Assembly (NCBI GenBank): GCA_947625095.1
Contig: CANQMX010000018.1
Location: forward strand, 1-35,894
Source of the DNA: an uncultured Clostridia bacterium
Lineage (GTDB): Bacteria > Bacillota > Clostridia > Christensenellales > Borkfalkiaceae
DNA: 35,894 nucleotides
Direction: 5' to 3'
The notes beneath the pieces are model-generated. The model saw only the letters and a list, made by a program, of their open reading frames with translations. It was not told the DNA's origin and did not search any database. This document shows, piece by piece, positions 15,283 to 23,180 of the stretch. Position 1 is the stretch's first letter; each line of letters opens with the position of its first letter. A program made the position numbers and the translations under genes.

Positions 15283-16192
15283 GGCGTCCTGCGTCGCCGA
15301 GGCCGCCGTGCGCGCCGACGTATTTTTGAGCGGAAAGACGGGTCTCACGCGTTCCGCCGTCAAAAAATTGGCGGACGAGGGGCGTCTCTATGTCAACGGC
15401 GCGCCCGCAAAGGCGGGGTGTATGCTCCGCGCGGGCGACGTGGCGGAAGTGGAGATCCCCGACCCCGTTCCCACCGCCGCCGTGCCCGAGGATATCCCCA
15501 TCGAGATCATATACGAGGACGACGATTTCGCCGTCGTCAACAAGGCGCAGGGCATGACGGTGCACGCGGGCGCGGGCAACCGCACGGGTACGCTCGTCAA
15601 CGCGCTTTTGTACCGCCTCAAAAATTTGAGCGGCGTTGGCGGGGCGATGCGGCCGGGCATCGTGCACCGCCTCGATAAGGATACGTCGGGGCTTCTCGTC
15701 GTCGCCAAAAACGATAGGGCGCACCTGTCCCTCTCCCGCCAGATCGCCGAAAAGACGGCAAAGCGGGAATATCTCGCCCTCGTGGAGGGTGTTCCCGCCG
15801 AGGGGCACGGGCACATCGTCACCCAGATCGGCAGAGACCCCAATGACCGCCTCAAAATGGCGGTACTGCCTGCGGGCAAGGGGCGGCGCGCCGAAACGGA
15901 GTACTTTGTGGAAGAGGCGTTCCGCGAAAACGCTCTCGTGCGGTTTGAACTGAAAACGGGCAGAACGCACCAGATCCGCGTGCACGCAAAACACATGGGA
16001 CACCCCGTCGTGGGGGACAAGCTCTACGGCTACAAAAAACAGCGTTTTGCGCTCTCGGGGCAACTTTTGCACGCCTTCCGCCTCACGCTTACCCACCCCA
16101 CAACGGGCGAGCGCATGGTGTTCGAGGCGCCGCTCCCCGATTATTTTGAGCGCGTTCTGCAAATTCTGCGCGGCCAATCAGGCAGGGCGTGA
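15275..16192 (+). CDS. RluD-type 23S rRNA pseudouridine synthase
   Basis: A 305-residue RluA-superfamily enzyme. An N-terminal S4 RNA-binding domain (about residues 8-65: LTRSAVKKLADEGRLYVNG) is followed by the catalytic domain. HRLDKDTSGLLVVAK carries the catalytic Asp, and GRTHQIRVHAKHMGHPVVGD is the family's C-terminal block. The lspA-rluD order is common in Firmicutes. The exact target uridines cannot be told from sequence alone, so RluD-like is safer than a firm symbol. It is translationally coupled to lspA by an 8-nt overlap. Confidence 0.93.
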   Translation: MDRASCVAEAAVRADVFLSGKTGLTRSAVKKLADEGRLYVNGAPAKAGCMLRAGDVAEVEIPDPVPTAAVPEDIPIEIIYEDDDFAVVNKAQGMTVHAGAGNRTGTLVNALLYRLKNLSGVGGAMRPGIVHRLDKDTSGLLVVAKNDRAHLSLSRQIAEKTAKREYLALVEGVPAEGHGHIVTQIGRDPNDRLKMAVLPAGKGRRAETEYFVEEAFRENALVRFELKTGRTHQIRVHAKHMGHPVVGDKLYGYKKQRFALSGQLLHAFRLTLTHPTTGERMVFEAPLPDYFERVLQILRGQSGRA

Positions 16193-16205
16193 CGGAGGAA
16201 GAGGA

Positions 16206-16862
16206 ATGTTCGGAAAGAAGAAAAAACAGCAGCAGGCGGAAGAGGCGATCAAGCGGGCGGAGGAAGCGGAGCAGGCCGCGCGGGAAGCGCGCGCCGAAGC
16301 GGAGGCCTTGCGGGAAAAGCGGGGGCTTTTCGGCAGAAAGAAGAAGCCCGCGGCAGAGGAAAAGCCGGCGGAAACGCCCGCGCTCGTAGTCGCGCAGTCC
16401 GCGCCCGCGCCCGCAGTCGCGCAGCCCGCCCCCGCGGCGGCGGAAGCCGCCGCGCCGAGCGGAGCGGAACAGCCCGCGCCCAAGCTCTCCCGCCGCGCCC
16501 GCAAAAAGCAGGAAAAGGAGGAGCAGCGCAAGGAGGAGCGCATCCGCGACCTCGAATTGCAGCTGCACCGCTCGGAGCAGCGCAGGAAGAGCGCGCGTTT
16601 TTGCGACTTTTTCGCCTTCACCGTGCTCCTTTTGGCGGCGCTTCTGATGCTCCTCGGGCCTGTACTCAAACTCATTCTCGAACAGACGGGCGGCATCGAG
16701 GCGATGAAGACGGTCAGCACCGTCGCGCAGTACTGCCTGCTCGCCGCCATCGCCATTCCCGCGTGGTACTTCGTCTACCGCAAGAACATCGCGTGGAAGA
16801 TAATCTACGTGCTCGCGCTCGTCGCGTTCATCGTGGGCAATATTTTGGGACTTACCCTGTAA
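16206..16862 (+). CDS. Hypothetical membrane protein with charged N-terminal arm
   Basis: A 218-residue protein. The start at 16206 follows GGAGGAAGAGG. Residues 1-55 are a Lys/Glu/Ala helix (EEAEQAAREARAEAEALREK); 56-100 are Ala/Pro rich and probably disordered. Another charged helix (RKKQEKEEQRKEERIRDLE) leads into three membrane spans from about residue 137 to the end. I do not recognise the family. Predicted topology is a long cytoplasmic arm on a small membrane anchor, so an interaction or scaffold role is conceivable. It lies between rluD and der in the same operon-like run. Confidence 0.7.
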   Translation: MFGKKKKQQQAEEAIKRAEEAEQAAREARAEAEALREKRGLFGRKKKPAAEEKPAETPALVVAQSAPAPAVAQPAPAAAEAAAPSGAEQPAPKLSRRARKKQEKEEQRKEERIRDLELQLHRSEQRRKSARFCDFFAFTVLLLAALLMLLGPVLKLILEQTGGIEAMKTVSTVAQYCLLAAIAIPAWYFVYRKNIAWKIIYVLALVAFIVGNILGLTL

Positions 16863-16915
16863 AGCCAGCGGGCAGGGATGGCAAAAAGTTAGCAAAAGGA
16901 TAGCAAGGAGAACTT

Positions 16916-18229
16916 ATGGCAAGACCCATCGTCGCCATCGTCGGCCGCCCCAATGTGGGAAAGAGCACCTTTTTCAACAGGGTGGCGGGGCGCAAAATTT
17001 CCATCACCGAGAACAGGCCGGGCGTCACGCGCGACCGCATCACCGTGGAATGTGAGTGGCGGGGCAGGCCGTTTACGCTCATCGATACGGGCGGGCTGGA
17101 GGCGGGCAGCGAGGATACGATGTGGAAGGAGATCGCCGTGCAGGCGTCGCTCGCCATCGACTCCGCCGACGTCATTTTGTTCTTCACCGATGCGCGCGAG
17201 GGGCTGACCGCCAACGATTACGAGGTCGCGGAGCGCCTCCGCCGCAGCAAAAAGCCCGTCGTGCTCATCGTCAACAAGGTGGATGACTACTCGCCCGAAA
17301 AGGTGTTTGAATTTTACTCCCTCGGCCTCGGCGAGCCGTTCGCGGTCTCCGCGGAGCACTCCCGCGGCATTGGCGATGTGCTGGATGAGGCCGTCGCCCG
17401 CTTTCCCAAGGGGGAGAGCGCGGAGGAGGACAGCCTGAAAATCGCCGTCGTGGGCAAGCCCAACGCGGGCAAAAGTTCGCTCGTCAATCGGCTTCTGGGC
17501 GAAGAGCGCGCCATCGTCACGCCCATCGCGGGCACGACGCGCGACGCCGTCGATACGCGCTTCACGCGGGGCGGCAAGTCGTACACCATCATCGATACGG
17601 CGGGCATCCGCCGCAAGCGCTCGGTGGAGGACGATGTGGAATATTATTCGGTGCTCCGCGCCATTGCGGCCGTCGGGCGCGCCGACGTTGTGCTCCTCGT
17701 CGTGGATAGCAAGGAGGGGCTAACCGAACAGGACGTCAGGATCGCGGGCATGGCGCATGAAGAGGGCAAGCCCTCCCTCATCGTCATGAACAAGTGGGAT
17801 ATCATCGAAAAGGACACCCACACCGTGCAGGAATTTGAGAAGAAACTCAAAGAGGATCTCAAATTCATGGACTACTACAAGTCGGTGTACGTCTCGGCAA
17901 AGACGGGGCAGCGCGTGGATAAAATTTTGCCGCTCGCGGAGGAAGTGTACGCTCACGCAAGTTTCCGCGTGCCGACGGGGGAACTCAACGATCTTATAAC
18001 GGACGCCGTGCGTGTATCCGAGCCGCCGAGTTACAACGGCAGGCGCATGAAGGTGTATTTTTCCTCGCAGGTCGCGGTGCGCCCACCTCTCTTCGTGTTG
18101 CAGGTGAACGATGAAACGCTCATGCACTTTTCCTACGAGCGGTATCTCGAAAACGTCATCCGCGGCGCGTACGATTTTTCGGGTACGCCCATCAAGATCA
18201 AGGTAAACGGAAGGAAGGAGAAGGAATGA
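16916..18229 (+). CDS. der: Ribosome biogenesis GTPase Der (EngA)
   Basis: A 437-residue protein with two GTPase domains in tandem and a C-terminal KH-like domain, required for 50S subunit assembly. Domain 1 has GRPNVGKST, DTGGLE and NKVD; domain 2 has GKPNAGKSS, DTAGIRRK and NKWD. The KH-like part covers about 350-437. AAGGAG precedes the ATG at 16916. The downstream plsY start overlaps the stop by 4 nt, the usual der-plsY linkage of Firmicutes. Confidence 0.97.
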   Translation: MARPIVAIVGRPNVGKSTFFNRVAGRKISITENRPGVTRDRITVECEWRGRPFTLIDTGGLEAGSEDTMWKEIAVQASLAIDSADVILFFTDAREGLTANDYEVAERLRRSKKPVVLIVNKVDDYSPEKVFEFYSLGLGEPFAVSAEHSRGIGDVLDEAVARFPKGESAEEDSLKIAVVGKPNAGKSSLVNRLLGEERAIVTPIAGTTRDAVDTRFTRGGKSYTIIDTAGIRRKRSVEDDVEYYSVLRAIAAVGRADVVLLVVDSKEGLTEQDVRIAGMAHEEGKPSLIVMNKWDIIEKDTHTVQEFEKKLKEDLKFMDYYKSVYVSAKTGQRVDKILPLAEEVYAHASFRVPTGELNDLITDAVRVSEPPSYNGRRMKVYFSSQVAVRPPLFVLQVNDETLMHFSYERYLENVIRGAYDFSGTPIKIKVNGRKEKE

Positions 18230-18963
18230 AGGAACTCGCATTTTCCGAACTTTGGTATTGGTTTCTCCTCATGGCGGTCGTGTGTTATTTTGTGGGCTGC
18301 GTCAACTTTGCCGCCATCTATTCGCGTGCGCACAAGCGCGACGTGCACAAGATGGGCAGCGGCAACCCGGGGTCTATGAACATGACCCGCGAATTCGGGC
18401 TAAAAGTGGGTTTTTGCAACTTTATTGTCGATTTTTGCAAGGGCGGCGTGCCCGCGCTTGTGAGTTTTTTCATCTTCCGCGGCTACTATTTTGCGGGAAC
18501 GGAGGTCGTCGTCTCCGATTTCACGCGGTATTTTTGCGGGCTGTTCGTCGTGCTCGGGCACATCTGGCCCGTCACCATGAAGTTCCGCGGCGGAAAGGGC
18601 ATCGCCTCCACATTGGGGCTTCTCTCCTTCGGGCTGGGGTGCGAAAACCCGTGGTACATCTTCGCCGCGGTCGGCGCCCTTCTCATCGTGCTCGTCTACA
18701 TCATCTCCACGGAGTGGGGGTCTATGGGGTCTCTCCTCGGCGTCACGGGTCTATCGGTGTGGCAGGGGATCCTGCTCTTCCTCCGCTACTCTGCGGATAT
18801 CGCGCAGGGCTGGGTGATAGGGATCTACCTTCTGTTGCTCGGGCTGAATTTTTTAACGTGGTTCGCGCACAGAAAAAATCTGCTGCGCCTTCTCGCGGGC
18901 GAGGAGCACCGCACGTCGGTGAAGAAACTCTCCAAGGGCAAGCGCGGCACACAGAATATGTAA
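18226..18963 (+). CDS. plsY: Acyl-phosphate glycerol-3-phosphate acyltransferase
   Basis: A 245-residue membrane enzyme that transfers an acyl group from acyl-phosphate to glycerol-3-phosphate, the first step of phosphatidic acid synthesis. Motif 1 GSGNPGSMN (about residue 45) and motif 2 RGGKGIAST (about 122) are intact, and EEHR near the C-terminus is compatible with the third motif. It is longer than the usual about 200 residues, with a basic tail. Coupled to der (ATGA overlap); a strong hairpin follows the stop. Confidence 0.95.
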   Translation: MKELAFSELWYWFLLMAVVCYFVGCVNFAAIYSRAHKRDVHKMGSGNPGSMNMTREFGLKVGFCNFIVDFCKGGVPALVSFFIFRGYYFAGTEVVVSDFTRYFCGLFVVLGHIWPVTMKFRGGKGIASTLGLLSFGLGCENPWYIFAAVGALLIVLVYIISTEWGSMGSLLGVTGLSVWQGILLFLRYSADIAQGWVIGIYLLLLGLNFLTWFAHRKNLLRLLAGEEHRTSVKKLSKGKRGTQNM

Positions 18964-18978
18964 GCGGAATAAAAATCA

Positions 18979-19010
18979 CTGCGCCGCCGAGGCAAGCCTC
19001 GGCGGCGCAG
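18979..19010. terminator. Strong hairpin between plsY and the convergent XRE gene
   Basis: A perfect 14-bp stem (18979-18992/18997-19010) with loop CAAG. A near copy lies at 19780-19809. The T-tract is weak on both strands, but position and stability favour a shared terminator. Confidence 0.65.
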
Positions 19011-19028
19011 ACTTTGTAAAATTCTCTG

Positions 19029-19244
19029 TTAAAATTCTTTCAGCCCGAGAAGATAGTCGGCCGAAACGTGAAATGCGCGGCAAATCGCCGTAAGGTATTC
19101 GGCGGACGGCGCGCTCTTGTCGTTCTCCCAAAGCGACACGGTGTCCTGCGAGACGGCGATCTTTTCGCCGAACTCCGCCTGCGTCAGTTTCGCCTCCGCG
19201 CGTATCTCACGGATGCGCTGTCCCAAGGAAAATTCCACAGCCAT
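19029..19244 (-). CDS. XRE-family transcriptional regulator
   Basis: A 71-residue single-domain helix-turn-helix protein: IREIRAEAKLTQAEFGEKIAVSQDTVSLWENDKSAPS gives both HTH helices, and the rest is the family's ISADYLLG-type end. The ATG at 19244 touches an 11-bp-arm palindrome and has no visible ribosome binding site. A second palindrome fills the spacer of the divergent promoter. The protein probably represses itself and the 88-residue gene at 19403. Confidence 0.88.
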   Translation of the reverse strand: MAVEFSLGQRIREIRAEAKLTQAEFGEKIAVSQDTVSLWENDKSAPSAEYLTAICRAFHVSADYLLGLKEF

Positions 19245-19300
19245 ATTTTACGAAGAAATTTCGTAAAATACTTGACATACGAGATATTCTCGTATACAAT
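19244..19300. promoter_or_regulatory. Divergent control region with two related palindromes
   Basis: Site 1 has arms TATTTTACGAA (19244-19254) and TTCGTAAAATA (19260-19270). Site 2 has arms TACGAGA (19278-19284) and TCTCGTA (19288-19294). Both contain the half-site TACGA. Site 2 fills exactly the 17-nt spacer of a plus-strand promoter, TTGACA (19272-19277) and TACAAT (19295-19300). Confidence 0.8.
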
Positions 19301-19402
19301 GGCGTTAAACGCGGCGGCGCGGATGTCATGAAAATTCTTTCAGACAAACTGCCGGGGAAAATGTGCCCGCGCTGTTTGGGGGGGAGGAGTTTTCAATAAA
19401 TT

Positions 19403-19669
19403 ATGAAAAGCAGATTGATCGATCACGAAGAGGAAGCGGAGATCGTGCTGTTTATTCTCATTCCGCACTGTCCGCAGTGCCGCGAGCGCGTCGTGCGCGA
19501 GATCCTGCGCGACAGTTATTGGGAGGGCGTGGAAATCGGCTATCCCGGGGAGCAGGGCACGGCCGTTTCGCTCCGCTACCGCAAGGGGAAATACCCGAAC
19601 GTCGACTATTGGGAACTTGCCCAAAGGGCAAAGGCTCGGTTGGATGCGCTCGGCTACCGCGTCATGTAA
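19403..19669 (+). CDS. 88-residue hypothetical protein
   Basis: ATG at 19403 with GGAGGAG about 15 nt upstream (19382-19388), a long but usable spacing. The protein has an acidic N-terminus, a hydrophobic strand (EIVLFILIPHC), a CPQC pair and a mixed alpha/beta C-terminal half ending YWELAQRAKARLDALGYRVM. I recognise no family. The CxxC pair suggests metal binding or a thiol role. It is driven by the promoter that carries the XRE operator, so the XRE protein is its likely regulator. A hairpin with T-run follows. Confidence 0.6.
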   Translation: MKSRLIDHEEEAEIVLFILIPHCPQCRERVVREILRDSYWEGVEIGYPGEQGTAVSLRYRKGKYPNVDYWELAQRAKARLDALGYRVM

Positions 19670-19674
19670 AACTT

Positions 19675-19706
19675 CGCCCGCCCTCCCTCCGCGGGCGATA
19701 ATTTTT
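19675..19706 (+). terminator. Terminator of the 88-residue gene
   Basis: CGCCCGC (19675-19681) pairs with GCGGGCG (19691-19697), followed by ATAATTTTTT. Confidence 0.8.
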
Positions 19707-19717
19707 TCATCTCGCCG

Positions 19718-19809
19718 AAGGCCTACCCTCTTAGGGAGGGGAGGCTCCGCCGTAGGCGGTGGTGGGGAGGTAAAATCACTGCGCCGCCGAGGCAACCCTC
19801 GGCGGCGCA
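19718..19809 (+). repeat. Double-hairpin repeat copy 1 plus duplicate of the plsY hairpin
   Basis: 19718-19770 is the interspersed element with a first variable stem and the constant part CTCCGCCGTAGGCGGTGG. 19780-19809 is a 13-bp stem nearly identical to 18979-19010, including the preceding AAAATCAC. Two adjacent structured repeats therefore fill the space before gpmI. Confidence 0.8.
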
Positions 19810-19872
19810 TCCACATTTCCGTGCCTCAAAAGGCGAAAACGCAAGAATTTCATAAAATCTTTCTCCCTACGC

Positions 19873-19901
19873 TTGATAAAAAGGCGGCGATAGTGTATAA
19901 T
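19873..19901 (+). promoter_or_regulatory. Promoter of gpmI
   Basis: TTGATA (19873-19878), 17-nt spacer, TATAAT (19896-19901). Confidence 0.85.
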
Positions 19902-19926
19902 GGAGGGCGAAAGAGAGGCATTCAAC

Positions 19927-21480
19927 ATGAAAATTCCCTATGCGATCATCATCATGGATGGCTACGGCCTGAACCCCGAGACGGTGGGGAACGCCATCTA
20001 CATGGACGGCAGCAAAAACGTCACCGCCTACCGCAAAAATTATCCCTCGGCAACGCTCGGCGCGAGCGGCCTTTCCGTGGGGCTTCCCGCAGGCCAGATG
20101 GGCAATTCCGAAGTCGGCCACCTCAACATGGGCGCGGGGCGCATCGTCTATCAAGACCTCACCAAGATCACCAAGGCCATCGAGGACGGCGACTTCTTCG
20201 AAAATCCCGCTCTCATCAAAGCCATGGACAGCGCGCGCGACAATCACAAACAACTTCACCTTTGGGGGCTGTTGTCCGATGGCGGCGTGCACAGCCACAT
20301 CACCCATCTCTTTGCCCTTCTCGAAATGGCAAAAAAGCGCGGCGTGCCCCAAACCTACGTTCACGGCTTCATGGATGGGCGCGACGTCTCCCCGACCTCG
20401 GGCGTCGAGTATGTCAAGGAACTTCTCGCCAAGATGAAGGAACTCGGCTACGGCAAGATCGCCTCCCTCTCGGGCAGATATTACTCGATGGATCGCGACA
20501 ACAATTGGGATAGGGAGGAAAAGAGTTACGATATGCTCACGCTCGGCACGGGAATTCACGAGGAAGACCCCGTCGCCGCGCTGGAAAAATCGTATGCAAA
20601 CGGCGTGACCGATGAATTTGTCCTTCCCACCAACATCTGCGAGGGCGGCAAGCCCGTTGCCCTCGTTCAGAAGGGGGATAGTATCATCTTCTTCAACTTC
20701 CGCCCCGATAGGGCGCGCGAGATCACCCGCGCCTTCTCCCAAAGGGAGTTCGTCGTTCCCAAGGGCACGGCATTTGAAAGAAAGACGGGCTTCCTCGCCC
20801 CCGTCTACGTCTGCTTTACGGTGTACGACGCGCAGTTCGAGGGCGTCGAGATCGCCTTCCCCAAGCAGAGCCTCGAAAATACTTTGGGCGAATACCTCGC
20901 CAAGATGGGCAAAAAGCAACTTCGCATCGCCGAGACGGAAAAGTACGCCCACGTCACGTTTTTCTTCAACGGCGGCGTGGAAGCGCCCAACGCAAACGAG
21001 GTGCGGGTGCTCATCAACTCTCCCAAGGTGGCGACCTACGACTTGCAGCCCGAAATGTCCGCTCCCGAAGTCACCGAGCGCGTCCTTTCCGAACTTTCGA
21101 CGGGCGAGTACGACGCGATGATCCTGAACTTCGCCAACTGCGACATGGTGGGGCACACGGGCGTCATTCCCGCCGCCGTCAAGGCGGTGCACACCGTCGA
21201 TGAATGTGTAAAAAAGGTCGTCGATAAAATTCTGTCGATGGGGGGCGCGGCGCTTCTCACGGCCGACCACGGCAACGCGGATAAGATGCTGGATAGCGAC
21301 GGTTCTCCCTTCACGGCGCACACCACCAACCCCGTGCCCGTCGTGCTCATCTCGGAAAAATATAAGAACGCGACCCTTCGCAAGGACGGCATTTTGGCAG
21401 ACCTTGCGCCCACGCTTTTGGAAGTTATGGGGCTACCCATCCCGCCCGAAATGACGGGTAGAAGCCTCATCGAAAAATAA
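19927..21480 (+). CDS. gpmI: 2,3-bisphosphoglycerate-independent phosphoglycerate mutase
   Basis: A 517-residue two-metal (Mn) enzyme that interconverts 3- and 2-phosphoglycerate in glycolysis. IIMDGYGLNPE holds the first metal Asp, GQMGNSEVGHLNMGAGR the catalytic Ser, and NCDMVGHTG and LTADHGNADKM the remaining metal ligands. The start at 19927 is taken from homology; the in-frame ATG at 19900 overlaps the -10 box. The gene stands alone under its own promoter and ends in a 12-bp GC-rich hairpin. spoIIID in the same window fits a spore former, where this enzyme is the usual mutase. Confidence 0.97.
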   Translation: MKIPYAIIIMDGYGLNPETVGNAIYMDGSKNVTAYRKNYPSATLGASGLSVGLPAGQMGNSEVGHLNMGAGRIVYQDLTKITKAIEDGDFFENPALIKAMDSARDNHKQLHLWGLLSDGGVHSHITHLFALLEMAKKRGVPQTYVHGFMDGRDVSPTSGVEYVKELLAKMKELGYGKIASLSGRYYSMDRDNNWDREEKSYDMLTLGTGIHEEDPVAALEKSYANGVTDEFVLPTNICEGGKPVALVQKGDSIIFFNFRPDRAREITRAFSQREFVVPKGTAFERKTGFLAPVYVCFTVYDAQFEGVEIAFPKQSLENTLGEYLAKMGKKQLRIAETEKYAHVTFFFNGGVEAPNANEVRVLINSPKVATYDLQPEMSAPEVTERVLSELSTGEYDAMILNFANCDMVGHTGVIPAAVKAVHTVDECVKKVVDKILSMGGAALLTADHGNADKMLDSDGSPFTAHTTNPVPVVLISEKYKNATLRKDGILADLAPTLLEVMGLPIPPEMTGRSLIEK

Positions 21481-21494
21481 CAGGAAATGCAGCA

Positions 21495-21522
21495 GCGCCC
21501 CGAGCCGTTCGGTTCGGGGCGC
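21495..21522 (+). terminator. gpmI terminator hairpin (shared hairpin family)
   Basis: GCGCCCCGAGCC pairs with GGTTCGGGGCGC over 12 bp (one G:U) with a GTTC loop. Almost the same sequence recurs at 22751 and 25019, each time directly after a gene. The T-tract is short. Confidence 0.75.
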
Positions 21523-21572
21523 ATTTCATGTCATGTAATCCCGACTTCCTCATTCTGCCCCGTTCGCCCATA

Positions 21573-21891
21573 GCTGCCCCTTTTGAAGGGGGCGGCTCCG
21601 CCGTAGGCGGTGGTGGGGATTCTCTTTCCCCTCATACCGAGGCTTCGCAGAAGCCGAGTGTATCTTATCCCCTTCCCCGCGAAATGGGGAGGGGCAACCC
21701 TTGCCCACCCCAATGTCATGCCGAGCGGGGCGTAGCGAAGTCGAGGCATCTCTACTTCATTCCTTGCCCACCCCCTCGGGGAGGGGTGGGTGTCACCGCA
21801 GGTGACGGAAGGGGTGTTACTCCGCCGCCCGTCCCTCATTCCGAGCCAAGCGCCCGCGGCGAAAGCCGCGGGCGCTTGGCGAGTGAATCTT
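21573..21891 (+). repeat. Cluster of interspersed hairpin repeats
   Basis: The gene-free stretch 21523-21936 holds: a double-hairpin element (21573-21620); a variable-core hairpin (21630-21666, 6-bp core); a longer element of about 115 nt (21709-21825, nearly repeated at 24886-25003) with GTCATGCCGAGCG at its start; and another variable-core hairpin (21834-21891, 16-bp core with GAAA loop). No coding signal is visible. Confidence 0.85.
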
Positions 21892-21936
21892 CCCCCAATA
21901 TCCTTCACGCCAAATCCGCCGACCTTCGGCGAATTT

Positions 21937-22167
21937 TTACTTTGAAAACCACACCGCCACGGTGGCGTGTTGCCCGTTTGGGAAGCGCATGGAGATGCCT
22001 TCCTCGGTGAGGCGGCACTTCGCCACAAAATTTTCTTTGAGCAGTGGCAAAATTTCCTGCGCGAGTTCCCGCGCGCCGATTTCCGCCTCCCGCGCGGCGT
22101 CATCCGTTTTTTGCGCATAGCCTTTCTCTTCCCGTATTTCCTCAAAATTTTCGCTTTCGTTCTTCAT
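21937..22167 (-). CDS. 76-residue hypothetical protein
   Basis: The start at 22167 is chosen for the GGGAGAAAAC site just upstream; a longer frame to 22209 would run through the operator region. The first 40 residues are acidic and helical (ENFEEIREEKGYAQK), the rest mixed (AKCRLTEEGISMRFPNGQHATVAVWF). I recognise no family. It is divergent from the tandem-HTH gene at 22293 and shares its control region, so the two probably form one regulated unit. Confidence 0.6.
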   Translation of the reverse strand: MKNESENFEEIREEKGYAQKTDDAAREAEIGARELAQEILPLLKENFVAKCRLTEEGISMRFPNGQHATVAVWFSK

Positions 22168-22180
22168 AAGTTTTCTCCCA

Positions 22181-22277
22181 ATCGACAATATTATAACCCA
22201 CCGACACAAATAGTATAACCCACCACCGCTTATATTGGCAAGCGGAATATGCGTGTTGGTGGGATAATATTTTGTCG
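22181..22277. promoter_or_regulatory. Divergent control region with three repeated operator-like motifs
   Basis: TCGACAATATTATAACCCACC (22181-22201) and GGTGGGATAATATTTTGTCGA (22257-22277) are imperfect inverted copies of each other; a third copy of TATAACCCACC lies at about 22212-22222. Read on the minus strand, GGTGGGTTATA overlaps the -10 of two possible promoters (TTGCCA-18-TATACT and a weaker one ending TATAAT). The likely binder is the HTH protein encoded at 22293. Confidence 0.65.
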
Positions 22278-22292
22278 AAAAAGGGGAAGTTT

Positions 22293-22733
22293 ATGGAAGT
22301 TGTGTCGAAACTGTCGGAGCGTCTCAAAGAACTGATGTTTGACTGCGGGCAGATAAAGTCGGAGGCACTCGCAAAGCAATTAAAAGTATCCGGCCCGACG
22401 GTGCGCTCGTGGATGAACGGAAAACGAGATATCACCCTTGCAAATGCCATAAAGGTGGCGGACTTTTTCGAGTGCTCGCTGGATTATCTTGCGGGAATTT
22501 CCGATGTGGATCGCAAAGTGACGGCGCGCCCGCTTCCGCCGTTTTACGAAAATCTGCGCAAGGTGATGGATGAGCAGGGCGTTACGCGCTATCAAATCGC
22601 CAAAAACGTCGTTGCGGACGTGTTCTTTACAAAGTGGGTGCACGGCGGGATGCCCATGCTCTACACGGCGTGCAAACTCGCGCAGTACCTGCACGTCTCT
22701 CTCGATTACCTCGTCGGCAGAACCGATTATTAA
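22293..22733 (+). CDS. Tandem helix-turn-helix XRE-type regulator
   Basis: A 146-residue protein with two HTH modules. Module 1 (about 5-65) is a canonical XRE domain: SEALAKQLKVSGPTVRSWMNGKRDITLANAIKVADFF followed by SLDYLAG. Module 2 (about 75-146) repeats the layout (YQIAKNVVADVFFTKWVHGG, then SLDYLVGRTDY) but has a diverged recognition helix. The ATG at 22293 follows AGGGGA. Two DNA-binding modules fit the multiple repeated motifs in the upstream region. It probably autoregulates and controls the divergent 76-residue gene. Confidence 0.8.
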   Translation: MEVVSKLSERLKELMFDCGQIKSEALAKQLKVSGPTVRSWMNGKRDITLANAIKVADFFECSLDYLAGISDVDRKVTARPLPPFYENLRKVMDEQGVTRYQIAKNVVADVFFTKWVHGGMPMLYTACKLAQYLHVSLDYLVGRTDY

Positions 22734-22750
22734 AATACGGAATGGAAACA

Positions 22751-22778
22751 GCGCCCCGAGCCGTTCGGCTCGGGGCGC
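22751..22778 (+). terminator. Terminator hairpin after the tandem-HTH gene
   Basis: GCGCCCCGAGCC (22751-22762), loop GTTC, GGCTCGGGGCGC (22767-22778); a near copy of the gpmI hairpin including the trailing ATTCATGTCATG-like sequence. Confidence 0.7.
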
Positions 22779-22822
22779 AATTCATGTCATGTTGTCCTAC
22801 CCCTCATATCGCCCCGCCTGCC

Positions 22823-22960
22823 CAAGGCCTCCCCTTTTTCAAAGGGGAGGCTCCGCCGTAGGCGGTGGTGGGGATTGATTTTCCTTTCGCCCACCGTTTT
22901 CGCGTCCAAGGCCTCCCCTTTTTCAAAGGGGAGACTCCGCCGTAGGCGGTGGTGGGGATT
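22823..22960 (+). repeat. Two tandem double-hairpin repeats
   Basis: Two almost identical 53-nt copies (22823-22875 and 22908-22960), 85 nt apart and in the same orientation. Each has a CCTCCCCTTT/AAAGGGGAGG stem followed by the constant CCGCC-GTA-GGCGG hairpin. They differ at one base in the stem (GAGGCT versus GAGACT). Confidence 0.88.
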
Positions 22961-23061
22961 GCCCCCATAAATACGTCACCCTGTCCCGCGCAGCGCAATT
23001 TTTTCGGAAAAAATTTTTTCACACCCGCGCAATTTTAGCGCTTTTTTAGCTCTTCGCCTTT

Positions 23062-23159
23062 TATAATCATAGGAAACAGGGGATAGCCCCGCAAAAAGAG
23101 GGGAGTTGCCCCAAAAAACAGGGAAGCCGCCCTGCAAAGAGCAAATATAGAGGCTCTTT
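23062..23159 (+). promoter_or_regulatory. Leader with four small hairpins in a row
   Basis: TATAAT at 23062-23067 (no good -35) is followed by four short stems: 23079-23090 (GGGG/CCCC), 23100-23112 (GGGG/CCCC), 23119-23134 (CAGGG/CCCTG) and 23136-23159 (AAAGAGC/GCTCTTT), separated by A-rich linkers. The ribosome binding site AAGGAG follows. The stretch 22961-23060 shows nothing recognisable. Confidence 0.5.
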
Positions 23160-23180
23160 CCCCGAAAAAAGGAGTAAACC

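Noticed and set aside
19299-19331. A 10-codon ORF downstream of the XRE-controlled promoter
   Set aside because: Its ATG overlaps the -10 box, so it would not be in the transcript.
19328-19399. A 23-codon ORF with a CPRC motif just before the 88-residue gene
   Set aside because: No ribosome binding site and too short to judge. It could be a leader peptide but nothing supports translation.
22823-22960. Two identical-looking 53-nt repeats as a possible CRISPR array
   Set aside because: Only two units occur close together, the same unit is scattered singly elsewhere, and no cas genes are present.
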